DNA from: Planctomycetota bacterium
GTDB taxonomy: Bacteria > Planctomycetota > Planctomycetia > Pirellulales > Lacipirellulaceae
Assembly (NCBI GenBank): GCA_024278035.1
Contig: JAJRUA010000442.1
Coordinates: forward strand, 1 to 6,015
DNA: 6,015 bases
Direction: 5' to 3'
The translations under genes and the position numbers were made by a program. The stretch's first letter is position 1. Each line of letters begins with the position of its first letter. Positions 1 to 5,484 of the stretch are shown here, piece after piece. Below the pieces are notes generated by a model that was not told the DNA's origin, searched no databases, and saw nothing but the letters and a program-made list of their open reading frames with translations.

Positions 1-1025
1 CCGGCGTACGCTTCGACTTTGGCTTTGAGCTTTTCAACGCCCCAGCTTTTTACGAGGTATTTGAGGCGTGCCGTTTTCCGGTCCGATCGGTTGCCGAAGT
101 CGCGTTGCACTTTCATCACCGCTTCGCAGGTAGAAATCACCTCCGATGCCGGTGCGTAGCAGAGAGGCTCGGCCACCGCTGCAAAGGTCTTCTTTGCGCT
201 CGGGGTTCGGCCAAAGCCCCCCCCGACCAGCACGTTGTAGCCAACGATCCGTTCCTCGGCTCCTTCTCCCTCAGTGATTGCCAGCAGGCCCACATCATGC
301 GAGTAGACATCCACCCCGTTATCGTACGGTAGCCCGATGCCAAACTTGAACTTTCGTGGCAAGTAGGTCGCACCATAAATCGGCTCGACACTATCGCCAT
401 CTTTGATGCCGCTGGAGGGTCCACCGACTTGTTCCCTGGTTCCTGTCTCTAGATCGGTAAGCCACAGTTCGTGGTACGCTCCGGAGCGTGGCTTGAAGTG
501 TTCCTTAATCTCTTGCGTCAAGTCTTGGATCGCATCGTAAACGGCGTTCTTGATCGGAACGGGCGAGCACATCACATTGCGACACACATCGCCACAAGCG
601 GCGAGCGTCGTTTGCTGCACCTCATTGACACGAGCAATGTAATGCTTGAGATTTTCCTTGAGCACGCCATGAAGCTGGATGCCTTGACGTGTGGTGAGGC
701 GGATCGTTCCGTTACCGATTTCGTCGCACAGATCGAGCTGCCGAAGCATTTGTTCGCTATTGATCCGACCGCCCGGAATCACCGAACGGATCATCATCGA
801 GTAGTATTTTCCGCCCGGCACGCCTGCCGCCTTGGCCTCTTTGCGCCGATCACGGTCGTCCTGTTCGTAGGTGCCATGGTGCTTGAGAAGCTGCATCGCT
901 TCGCCGGTGAAATTCGCCAGGCCATTGGTCATTTCCTCCGCTATCGGGCCGCGTAAGTAATTGCTGGTGGCCTTGAATCCCTCGACAGCCGATAGTTTGG
1001 GCTTCTCTGTAGCAGCGTCGCTCAT
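1..1025 (-). CDS. cysI: Sulfite reductase hemoprotein subunit, N-terminal part (cut by window edge)
   Basis: This is an assimilatory sulfite reductase of the siroheme/[4Fe-4S] nitrite-sulfite reductase family, which reduces sulfite to sulfide with six electrons in the cytoplasm. The visible 341 residues hold the first ferredoxin-like half-domain (about 18-85, with HHGTYEQDDRDRR near 49-61) and the siroheme-contacting region. R80, R149 (in ACGDVCRNVMC) and K225/K227 (in LPRKFK) align by motif with the siroheme/sulfite-binding Arg and Lys residues of E. coli CysI. LTTRQ is at 110-114. Family members are about 550-600 residues, so the C-terminal half with the cluster-binding cysteines lies outside the window. 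The start ATG at 1025-1023 gives the expected N-terminus; the upstream GAAGAAG is a weak, distant Shine-Dalgarno. No flavoprotein partner gene is visible, so the electron donor (ferredoxin or NADPH flavoprotein) is unknown. A nitrite reductase is the alternative, but the QDDRD motif is more like sulfite reductases. Confidence 0.9.
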   Translation of the reverse strand, partial: MSDAATEKPKLSAVEGFKATSNYLRGPIAEEMTNGLANFTGEAMQLLKHHGTYEQDDRDRRKEAKAAGVPGGKYYSMMIRSVIPGGRINSEQMLRQLDLCDEIGNGTIRLTTRQGIQLHGVLKENLKHYIARVNEVQQTTLAACGDVCRNVMCSPVPIKNAVYDAIQDLTQEIKEHFKPRSGAYHELWLTDLETGTREQVGGPSSGIKDGDSVEPIYGATYLPRKFKFGIGLPYDNGVDVYSHDVGLLAITEGEGAEERIVGYNVLVGGGFGRTPSAKKTFAAVAEPLCYAPASEVISTCEAVMKVQRDFGNRSDRKTARLKYLVKSWGVEKLKAKVEAYA

Positions 1026-1135
1026 CGTCGTGATCCGATCTTCTTCAAAAGGTGGCGGTGCGAAATTGCGAGGATGAAAAAACCTCACAGAACCCGTAAG
1101 CATACAGGGCTCTCGCCAGGAGAACCACACGGGCT

Positions 1136-1199
1136 TCCTAGCCGTCGGCGATAACCGGCGCGAAGGCCCCACTCCGACGGCTTCCGTCGGCGGCTAGGA
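1136..1199. repeat. 64-base inverted repeat with nested hairpin, REP-like
   Basis: The outer arms at 1136-1150 and 1185-1199 begin with a perfect 8-base match (TCCTAGCC/GGCTAGGA). They continue for 7 more positions with two mismatches. In a plus-strand RNA both mismatches become G-U wobbles, giving a continuous 15-bp stem; in a minus-strand RNA they would be A-C mismatches. Nested inside is a competing perfect 7-bp hairpin, CCGACGG-CTT-CCGTCGG (1174-1190). A short T run (1200-1203) follows. The element lies in the divergent gap between the sulfite reductase gene and pgpA. It could be a dispersed palindromic repeat, or a leader hairpin or attenuator of the pgpA transcript. Confidence 0.75.
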
Positions 1200-1224
1200 T
1201 TTTAGGCCCGCTTGGCAGTAGATT

Positions 1225-1230
1225 GAGGGG
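1225..1230 (+). promoter_or_regulatory. Ribosome-binding site of pgpA
   Basis: GAGGGG lies 4 bases before the ATG at 1235. It overlaps an in-frame TTG at 1223, so it supports initiation at the ATG rather than at the TTG. Confidence 0.55.
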
Positions 1231-1234
1231 CGAA

Positions 1235-1762
1235 ATGGCTGATCCTTCCCCCGAAAACGCTGACCCAGCACGCCTGACGCTCGCCATTTGGCTTGCGACA
1301 GGCTTAGGCGTGAGCCGGGGCGTTCCTGCCCCCGGCACCGTAGGGGCAATTTGGGGGATCCCCCTTTATCTCGCTATCGCCCAGATTCCATGCCAATCTG
1401 GTCAAGTCGCTGCGGTCGCAGTTTTGATCGCCGTCGGCATCCCGATTTGCACCCGGGCGGCAAGCGACCTCGTACGTCTCAACCCTGAGACCGACGGCAA
1501 AGACCCGCAAGAAATCACTTGGGATGAGTTCACCACCGTCCCGATGGTTTATCTTTGTGCCCCTGAGGCTTGTCATTGCGCGCTATGGCTTGCCACAGGA
1601 TTTGCACTGCACCGACTGTTTGACATTACCAAACCTTGGCCCTGTTACTTGTTAGAACGCTTACCTCGCGGCTGGGGTATCATGCTAGACGACGTCGTGG
1701 CCGCCCTCTATGCCGGAGCCTGTTACGCCCTACTCTGGCACTTTTTTGGCGCCCCCGCTTGA
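1235..1762 (+). CDS. pgpA: Phosphatidylglycerophosphatase A
   Basis: This enzyme removes the terminal phosphate from phosphatidylglycerol phosphate to give phosphatidylglycerol, in the cytoplasmic membrane. The 175-residue product has the family signatures in order: [19 protein letters not shown] (23-41), [11 protein letters not shown] (89-99) with the conserved acidic D96/E98, a hydrophobic segment with [10 protein letters not shown] (127-136), and [11 protein letters not shown] (146-156). Hydrophobic stretches near 36-50, 57-72, 103-124 and 153-172 fit a small integral membrane protein, and the length is normal for PgpA. The ATG start is chosen over an in-frame TTG 12 bases upstream because GAGGGG is correctly spaced for the ATG. 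folD follows after 41 bases on the same strand, suggesting a shared transcript although the pathways are unrelated. Confidence 0.93.
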   Translation: MADPSPENADPARLTLAIWLATGLGVSRGVPAPGTVGAIWGIPLYLAIAQIPCQSGQVAAVAVLIAVGIPICTRAASDLVRLNPETDGKDPQEITWDEFTTVPMVYLCAPEACHCALWLATGFALHRLFDITKPWPCYLLERLPRGWGIMLDDVVAALYAGACYALLWHFFGAPA

Positions 1763-1803
1763 ACTCGCACTGCACTACTGCCACCAATTTTTCCCACCAA
1801 CTT

Positions 1804-2655
1804 ATGCCCCCCGCCCAAATCATTGATGGCAAACAACTTGCCTTAACCCTCCGCGCAGAAATCGCCGAAGGCGTTGCGAAACTCAAAGCAGAGCGGGGCA
1901 TCACGCCCTGCCTAGCGGCGGTGCTGGTCGGTGACGATCCGGCAAGCCAAGTCTATGTCCGCAACAAAGAACGAGCTTGCAAGAAAGCTGGTATCGCCAG
2001 CCAAATGCACCGGCTTACCAAAGAAACAACCGAAGCCGACTTGCTGGCCCTGGTTGAGCAACTCAACGCCGACACGCTGGTTCACGGCATTTTAATCCAA
2101 CTGCCGCTACCAACGCAGGTCAACACCACACGGGTGCTCCGCGCCGTTTCGCCCAAGAAGGATGTCGATGCTTTCCACCCGGAGAATGTCGGCCTCATGG
2201 TGCAGGCACAGCCCCGGTTCTTGCCCTGTACGCCCCACGGCGTTTTACAAATGCTGCGTCGTAACGGAATCGAAACGGCTGGCAAACATGCCGTGGTTCT
2301 CGGACGGAGCGACATTGTTGGCAAGCCGCTCGCGATCCTGCTTGCCCAAAAAGGGTGGGACGCCACCGTCACCCAGGCCCACAGCCGCACCGCGGACCTG
2401 CCTGCCGTCTGCCGATCGGCCGATCTGCTGATCGCTGCCGTCGGGAGGCCCCACTTCGTCAAGGCCGACTGGATCAAGCCGGGAGCCGCGGTCATTGATG
2501 TCGGCATCAACCGAACCGAGGAAGGGCTGGTGGGGGACGTGGATTACACTCCGGCCGCCCAGGTCGCCGGATGGATTACGCCCGTCCCGGGGGGGGTGGG
2601 GCCAATGACAATCGCCATGCTTCTGCACAACACGCTGACCGCCGCTAGTGAGTGA
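1804..2655 (+). CDS. folD: Bifunctional methylenetetrahydrofolate dehydrogenase / methenyltetrahydrofolate cyclohydrolase
   Basis: FolD interconverts 5,10-methylene-, 5,10-methenyl- and 10-formyl-tetrahydrofolate, supplying one-carbon units for purine and formylmethionine synthesis in the cytoplasm. The 283-residue length is typical. Key sites are visible: Y51 and catalytic K55 in [14 protein letters not shown]99 in [12 protein letters not shown]122 in [13 protein letters not shown]; the signature PCTPHGV (141-147); the dinucleotide-binding [17 protein letters not shown] (164-180); AVIDVGIN (229-236); and the C-terminal [20 protein letters not shown] (258-277). All expected catalytic residues are present. 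The ATG at 1804 begins at the usual FolD N-terminus (xxAQIIDGKxLA). The frame stays open upstream into pgpA, but that extension overlaps pgpA and has no family match. No Shine-Dalgarno precedes the ATG (upstream is pyrimidine-rich), so translation may depend on coupling with pgpA or on a leaderless-like mode. Confidence 0.97.
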   Translation: MPPAQIIDGKQLALTLRAEIAEGVAKLKAERGITPCLAAVLVGDDPASQVYVRNKERACKKAGIASQMHRLTKETTEADLLALVEQLNADTLVHGILIQLPLPTQVNTTRVLRAVSPKKDVDAFHPENVGLMVQAQPRFLPCTPHGVLQMLRRNGIETAGKHAVVLGRSDIVGKPLAILLAQKGWDATVTQAHSRTADLPAVCRSADLLIAAVGRPHFVKADWIKPGAAVIDVGINRTEEGLVGDVDYTPAAQVAGWITPVPGGVGPMTIAMLLHNTLTAASE

Positions 2656-2706
2656 AAGGGGCGCCGACGAATTGCCTAGAAAACTAGTGACGCCGCGGCC
2701 CGAAAG

Positions 2707-2715
2707 TGGTATCCT
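2707..2715 (+). promoter_or_regulatory. Candidate extended -10 promoter for the PhnD-like gene
   Basis: TGGTATCCT matches an extended -10 element (TGnTATnnT) about 57 bases before the ATG at 2772, in the 116-base gap after folD. No convincing -35 is seen. An interrupted CTAG-AAAA-CTAG sits upstream at 2676-2687. No clear folD terminator is visible in the gap, so read-through from folD is also possible. Confidence 0.3.
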
Positions 2716-2759
2716 GTCAGGCCGGTTCTTTTCCCACAGGCTTTTTCCACGCCCCATCC

Positions 2760-2763
2760 AAGG
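2760..2763 (+). promoter_or_regulatory. Ribosome-binding site of the PhnD-like gene
   Basis: AAGG lies 8 bases before the ATG at 2772. It supports that start over an in-frame GTG at 2706, which would add 22 residues without hydrophobic or conserved character ahead of the membrane segment. Confidence 0.5.
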
Positions 2764-2771
2764 CTTTTCTG

Positions 2772-3890
2772 ATGAGCGCTACGTCCAACAGCTTCTCTCT
2801 TGGCCGACTTCTCAAGGTTTTGCTGCCGATCGCCCTGATTGCGGTTGCCATTAACTACTCACTTCCTGGCTTTGAAAAGGCTCTGGAAAAGGCGGCTCAA
2901 GAGGATCTTGAAGAGAACATGCTCGACAAGTTGCTTGGCGATCAAACGCAGGAGCCTTCAGATAAAATCGAGTTTACCGACGCGGATGGCGATCTCCTTG
3001 CCGATGCTCCGGCAGAAGGGGTGGTTCCTGAGCGGCTCCTTTTCTCCTATATCGCTGATCCCCAACAAACGGGTGGCGCCGAAACCTGGGCCGATGTCAT
3101 GGCCGCACTGACCGAAGCAACCGGCTTGCCGATCGATTATGTCCACTATACGACAACCCAAGATCAGCTTGCGGCGATGGCACGTGGAGAACTTCACATC
3201 ACGGGCCTCAACACGGGGGCCGTGCCTACGGCCGTAAAACTGGCGGGCTTTGTCCCCATTTGTACTCTCGGCCATGAGGACGATTCTTTTGGCTACACCA
3301 TGCAATTCATCACTCGTGCCGACAGCCCCATCGATTCGCCCGAACAAATTCGCAAACTCAATTACGACAATGCGGCCAAAACTGAGGAAGGGAAGAAGCC
3401 AGTAGCACAAAGGTTTGTCTTTACTCGGCCCGACTCGAACTCTGGTTTCAAAGCAGCCCTTATCTTGCTGATGACCGATTACGGACTTCAGCCCGAGCGG
3501 GACTATCAGTGGGGCTTTAGCTTTGGACATGAAGCGTCGATCCGTGAAGCCATCGCAGCGGAGAATACGCTTCCCCCCATCGCTCCCGTGGCGAGTGACA
3601 TTCTGGAGCGAATGACCAACGATGGCGAAGTGCGTGCCGAGGCGTACAAGATCATCTACGAGTCAGAGCGTTTCCCTCCTGCTGCAATAGGCCATGCCCA
3701 TAATCTTAACGCCGAGCTTCGTAGTAAAATTGCCGAGGCCTTGCTTAATTTCGACTGGAGCGGCACCAGCGTTTCAAAAAAATACGCCTCATCAGGCGTC
3801 TCCAAGTTCGTCTCCGTCAACTACAAAGACGATTGGGCAAATATCCGTCGTATCGATGACGCTGTTCGTAAGGCGAAGGCCACAAAATAG
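2772..3890 (+). CDS. PhnD-family phosphate/phosphite/phosphonate substrate-binding protein, membrane-anchored
   Basis: This 372-residue protein is a periplasmic-binding protein of the PhnD/PtxB type (type II fold), which captures phosphonate, phosphite or phosphate for an ABC importer. A hydrophobic segment (about 13-30) follows K16 and has no lipobox cysteine or obvious AxA site, so it is probably an uncleaved anchor. Next come an acidic, helix-prone stretch (34-64) and an EF-hand-like loop D70-x-D72-G-D74-x-x-x-D78. The binding domain starts near 88 (LLFSYIADPQQ) and includes QLAAMARGELHITGLNTGA (132-150), the conserved PDSNSGFKAALILL (220-233) and the FGHEASIREAIA helix (251-262). PhnC (ATPase) and PhnE (permease) genes do not flank it: folD is upstream and an opposite-strand methyltransferase is 6 bases downstream. 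The fold family is well supported. The ligand is not determined, and a sensory or non-transport role is possible. Confidence 0.82.
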   Translation: MSATSNSFSLGRLLKVLLPIALIAVAINYSLPGFEKALEKAAQEDLEENMLDKLLGDQTQEPSDKIEFTDADGDLLADAPAEGVVPERLLFSYIADPQQTGGAETWADVMAALTEATGLPIDYVHYTTTQDQLAAMARGELHITGLNTGAVPTAVKLAGFVPICTLGHEDDSFGYTMQFITRADSPIDSPEQIRKLNYDNAAKTEEGKKPVAQRFVFTRPDSNSGFKAALILLMTDYGLQPERDYQWGFSFGHEASIREAIAAENTLPPIAPVASDILERMTNDGEVRAEAYKIIYESERFPPAAIGHAHNLNAELRSKIAEALLNFDWSGTSVSKKYASSGVSKFVSVNYKDDWANIRRIDDAVRKAKATK

Positions 3891-3896
3891 AGAAGC

Positions 3897-4709
3897 CTAT
3901 CCCACGGGTCCACGTTGTCGCCTTGCCTCGTACAGAAGAATCGCAGCCGTGGCAGAGACATTCAGACTGTCGGCGACCCCCGCCATTGGTAACGAAAGGG
4001 TTGTCACATTGGCCTCGTTCCAACCGTCGGTGAGCCCCTCCGCTTCGCTACCGAGAACGATTGCTGTCGCTCCTGATAAGTCGGCATCACTGTAGCAGGT
4101 CGGTGCTTCTGGACGCGTCGCGTAGGTTTGCAAACCTTGCTCTGCTAGCCACGTTCGCGTTTCATCGGCCGTTGCGACGGCCAGGCCTTGCCGAAAGACG
4201 GCTCCGATACTCGCCCGAATCACGTTGGGATTGAACAGATCGACCCGCGTATCGGCAACAATCACCGCATCAGCGCCCGCTCCGTCTGCCGTGCGCAGGA
4301 TTGCCCCCAAGTTACCCGGCTTTTCGATTCCTTCAATCACTACCACAAGCGGATGCTTGGGTAGTGTCAGATCGCGCAATCCTTGTGTCCGCGCTTCGGC
4401 AACTAACACAATATCATCGGCTCGTTTGCCGAAAGCGAGTTTCTCAAAGGCATCACTCGCGACGGTCCAGATCGGTACGCCACAGCTTTGCAGCTCGGCT
4501 AGCGTTTTTTCTGTCCGCGGACCATCGCAAGCGACATCGACAAAGGCTTCAATGGGCGTAACCCCTGCTTCGAGCGCCCGTAAGGTCTCCCGTGCGCCAT
4601 CGACCAGCAGGCGGCCCGTTGCCCGACGATCGCGGCCATTGCGCAATCTGGCCGCCTCTTTTAAGCGAGGATTGTGACGGCTCGTAATGTTGGGAGATTC
4701 TTCTGGCAT
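3897..4709 (-). CDS. SpoU/TrmH-family RNA 2'-O-ribose methyltransferase
   Basis: This is a SPOUT-class enzyme that transfers a methyl group from S-adenosylmethionine to a ribose 2'-OH in rRNA or tRNA, in the cytoplasm. The 270-residue protein has an N-terminal substrate-binding-like domain (about 5-105, beginning NITSRHNPRLKEAARLR) and the C-terminal trefoil-knot domain. Motif 1 is PGNLGAILRTADGAGADAV (131-149, with N133 and catalytic-type R139). Motif 2 is IVLGSEAEGL (217-226 region). Motif 3 is LPMAGVADSLNVSATAAILL (240-259). The arrangement resembles TsnR/RlmB-like proteins, but the target nucleotide cannot be read from sequence, so no gene symbol is given. The ATG at 4709-4707 has a well-spaced AAAAGGA upstream. 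The gene converges on the PhnD-like gene with 6 bases between stop codons, leaving no room for a separate terminator. Confidence 0.93.
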   Translation of the reverse strand: MPEESPNITSRHNPRLKEAARLRNGRDRRATGRLLVDGARETLRALEAGVTPIEAFVDVACDGPRTEKTLAELQSCGVPIWTVASDAFEKLAFGKRADDIVLVAEARTQGLRDLTLPKHPLVVVIEGIEKPGNLGAILRTADGAGADAVIVADTRVDLFNPNVIRASIGAVFRQGLAVATADETRTWLAEQGLQTYATRPEAPTCYSDADLSGATAIVLGSEAEGLTDGWNEANVTTLSLPMAGVADSLNVSATAAILLYEARRQRGPVG

Positions 4710-4715
4710 GTGTTG

Positions 4716-4722
4716 TCCTTTT
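4716..4722 (-). promoter_or_regulatory. Ribosome-binding site of the methyltransferase gene, within a palindrome arm
   Basis: On the minus strand AAAAGGA precedes the ATG (4709-4707) by about 6 bases. Bases 4718-4722 of it belong to one arm of the perfect palindrome at 4718-4740, so a folded transcript would hide most of the Shine-Dalgarno. Confidence 0.6.
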
Positions 4723-4752
4723 AGCCCCCGGGGCTAAAAGGGTCACTGACCC
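4718..4752. repeat. Nested GC-rich palindromes, REP-like
   Basis: A perfect inverted repeat with 11-base arms (CTTTTAGCCCC / GGGGCTAAAAG) and one central base spans 4718-4740. Directly joined is a second, GGGTCA-C-TGACCC (4740-4752), and GGGGG follows at 4753-4757. CCCCCGGGG near 4725-4733 can alternatively pair with CCCGGGGG at 4750-4757, so mutually exclusive folds are possible. The element lies between the prepilin gene and the methyltransferase gene. It looks like a dispersed palindromic element or a terminator/attenuator-type structure. Only one copy is in the window, so its repeat status is inferred. Confidence 0.7.
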
Positions 4753-4775
4753 GGGGGAATCTCCTCCCAGAGTAA

Positions 4776-4794
4776 CCGACCAAGCCTCGGTCGG
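4776..4794 (-). terminator. Possible terminator hairpin after the prepilin gene
   Basis: CCGACC at 4776-4781 and GGTCGG at 4789-4794 form a perfect 6-bp stem with a 7-base loop, 17 bases past the prepilin stop codon. On the minus strand only a poor U-rich tail (TTACTCT) follows, so an intrinsic terminator is uncertain. It may belong to the repeat-rich intergenic structure next to it. Confidence 0.35.
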
Positions 4795-4811
4795 CCATTC
4801 ACCGGCAAGTC

Positions 4812-5333
4812 CTATTCGTTGCCCACCGCAACTGCCGGGGCTCCATTTTTTGGTGCCAGTTCAAAGTAGATTCTCTGCCCACTCACGGTTATCCACCCCG
4901 AATCTTTGGCGCCGTCATCCGTGAGGTTTTCCATCGTCTTGTACGCGGATCGAAGTTCTGGAGAAAGAGCCCCTGAAACAAGAATCGAGACGCCAAAATG
5001 GTCCGCATCGGTTCCTGGCCCGTTCCAGTCGTAGTAACCGCCGAAGGGACCTACTTGGGTGAACAGACTCTCGGGAAGATAGCCCAGGAGATCGCTCGGC
5101 ATGCCCCCCGTCACGACGTCGTCCGGAAACCGTCCATGTTCAGCCGCAAACATTTCTGCTGCGTCAAAAATCGTCCGCACATTGGCCAAGACTGTCGCCG
5201 CCTCGGACTCGGCAGTCACCTTAAAGAGCCTGGGCACGGCAATCCCCGCCAAAATGCCGAGGATCAAAATAACCATCACCAACTCAATGAGTGTGAAGCC
5301 ACGGGGCCGGTGTTGTTGAGAGGCAATCGTCAT
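4812..5333 (-). CDS. Type IV pilin / GspG-like prepilin
   Basis: The 173-residue product begins with a 12-residue basic leader and the class III signal RG-FTLIELVMVILILGILAG. Prepilin peptidase would cut after G12, leaving N-methylated F13 with the conserved E17 at position +5. The hydrophobic helix runs about 13-36, followed by an amphipathic helix (40-65) with RTIFDAAEMFAAEHGRFPDD, as in major pseudopilins. The rest (about 66-170) is a small globular domain with GGYYDWNGPGTDADHFGV (98-115). It lacks the features of the large planctomycete DUF1559 prepilin family, which is usually longer. The ATG start at 5333-5331 places the leader correctly; its upstream TAAGAAT is a weak Shine-Dalgarno. 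No pilus or type II secretion assembly genes adjoin it, so pilus subunit and pseudopilin roles cannot be separated. The protein would sit in the inner membrane before assembly. Confidence 0.88.
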   Translation of the reverse strand: MTIASQQHRPRGFTLIELVMVILILGILAGIAVPRLFKVTAESEAATVLANVRTIFDAAEMFAAEHGRFPDDVVTGGMPSDLLGYLPESLFTQVGPFGGYYDWNGPGTDADHFGVSILVSGALSPELRSAYKTMENLTDDGAKDSGWITVSGQRIYFELAPKNGAPAVAVGNE

Positions 5334-5354
5334 ATTCTTAGAGCTGCGCGTAGA

Positions 5355-5390
5355 AATCCATCAAAAGGATAGGACACCTTATGATGGATT
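5355..5390. promoter_or_regulatory. Strong hairpin between the PEP-CTERM and prepilin genes
   Basis: AATCCATCA (5355-5363) pairs perfectly with TGATGGATT (5382-5390). After a single A-A mismatch, AAGG (5365-5368) pairs with CCTT (5377-5380), closing an 8-base loop. It starts 22 bases upstream of the prepilin ATG and no U-run follows in either direction, so it looks more like a leader structure, operator or processing site than a terminator. The remaining noncoding bases (5391-5484) hold only a small 5-bp hairpin, GCTGA-ACCA-TCAGC (5446-5459), and no gene that I can see. Confidence 0.6.
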
Positions 5391-5484
5391 CCACGGGCGA
5401 GTTACGCAGGCTGTACCAATGATGCGGCTCTTGGAACAACTCGTAGCTGAACCATCAGCCACAACAACGTGCGTCTGACTTGCG

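Noticed and set aside
471..956. Long plus-strand open frame of 161 codons
   Set aside because: It lies opposite the sulfite reductase gene, whose siroheme motifs are unmistakable; the plus-strand translation has no recognisable domain.
1223..1234. TTG start for PgpA, four residues longer
   Set aside because: The GAGGGG ribosome-binding site overlaps this TTG and is spaced for the ATG at 1235.
1026..1234. Phage or CRISPR-type repeat array
   Set aside because: Only one palindromic unit is present, with no regularly spaced direct repeats or spacers, and no cas or phage gene is nearby.
1636..1803. 56-residue N-terminal extension of FolD
   Set aside because: It overlaps pgpA in another frame, is arginine-rich and unlike any FolD N-terminus; the ATG at 1804 fits the family exactly.
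2245..2757. Minus-strand open frame of 170 codons
   Set aside because: It is antisense to folD and its upstream gap, with no motif; it arises from the codon bias of folD.
2706..2771. GTG start for the PhnD-like protein, 22 residues longer
   Set aside because: It would include the candidate promoter and the AAGG ribosome-binding site, and would put extra residues before the membrane segment.
2958..3530. Minus-strand open frame of 190 codons
   Set aside because: It is antisense to the PhnD-like gene, whose conserved binding-domain motifs lie in the same stretch.
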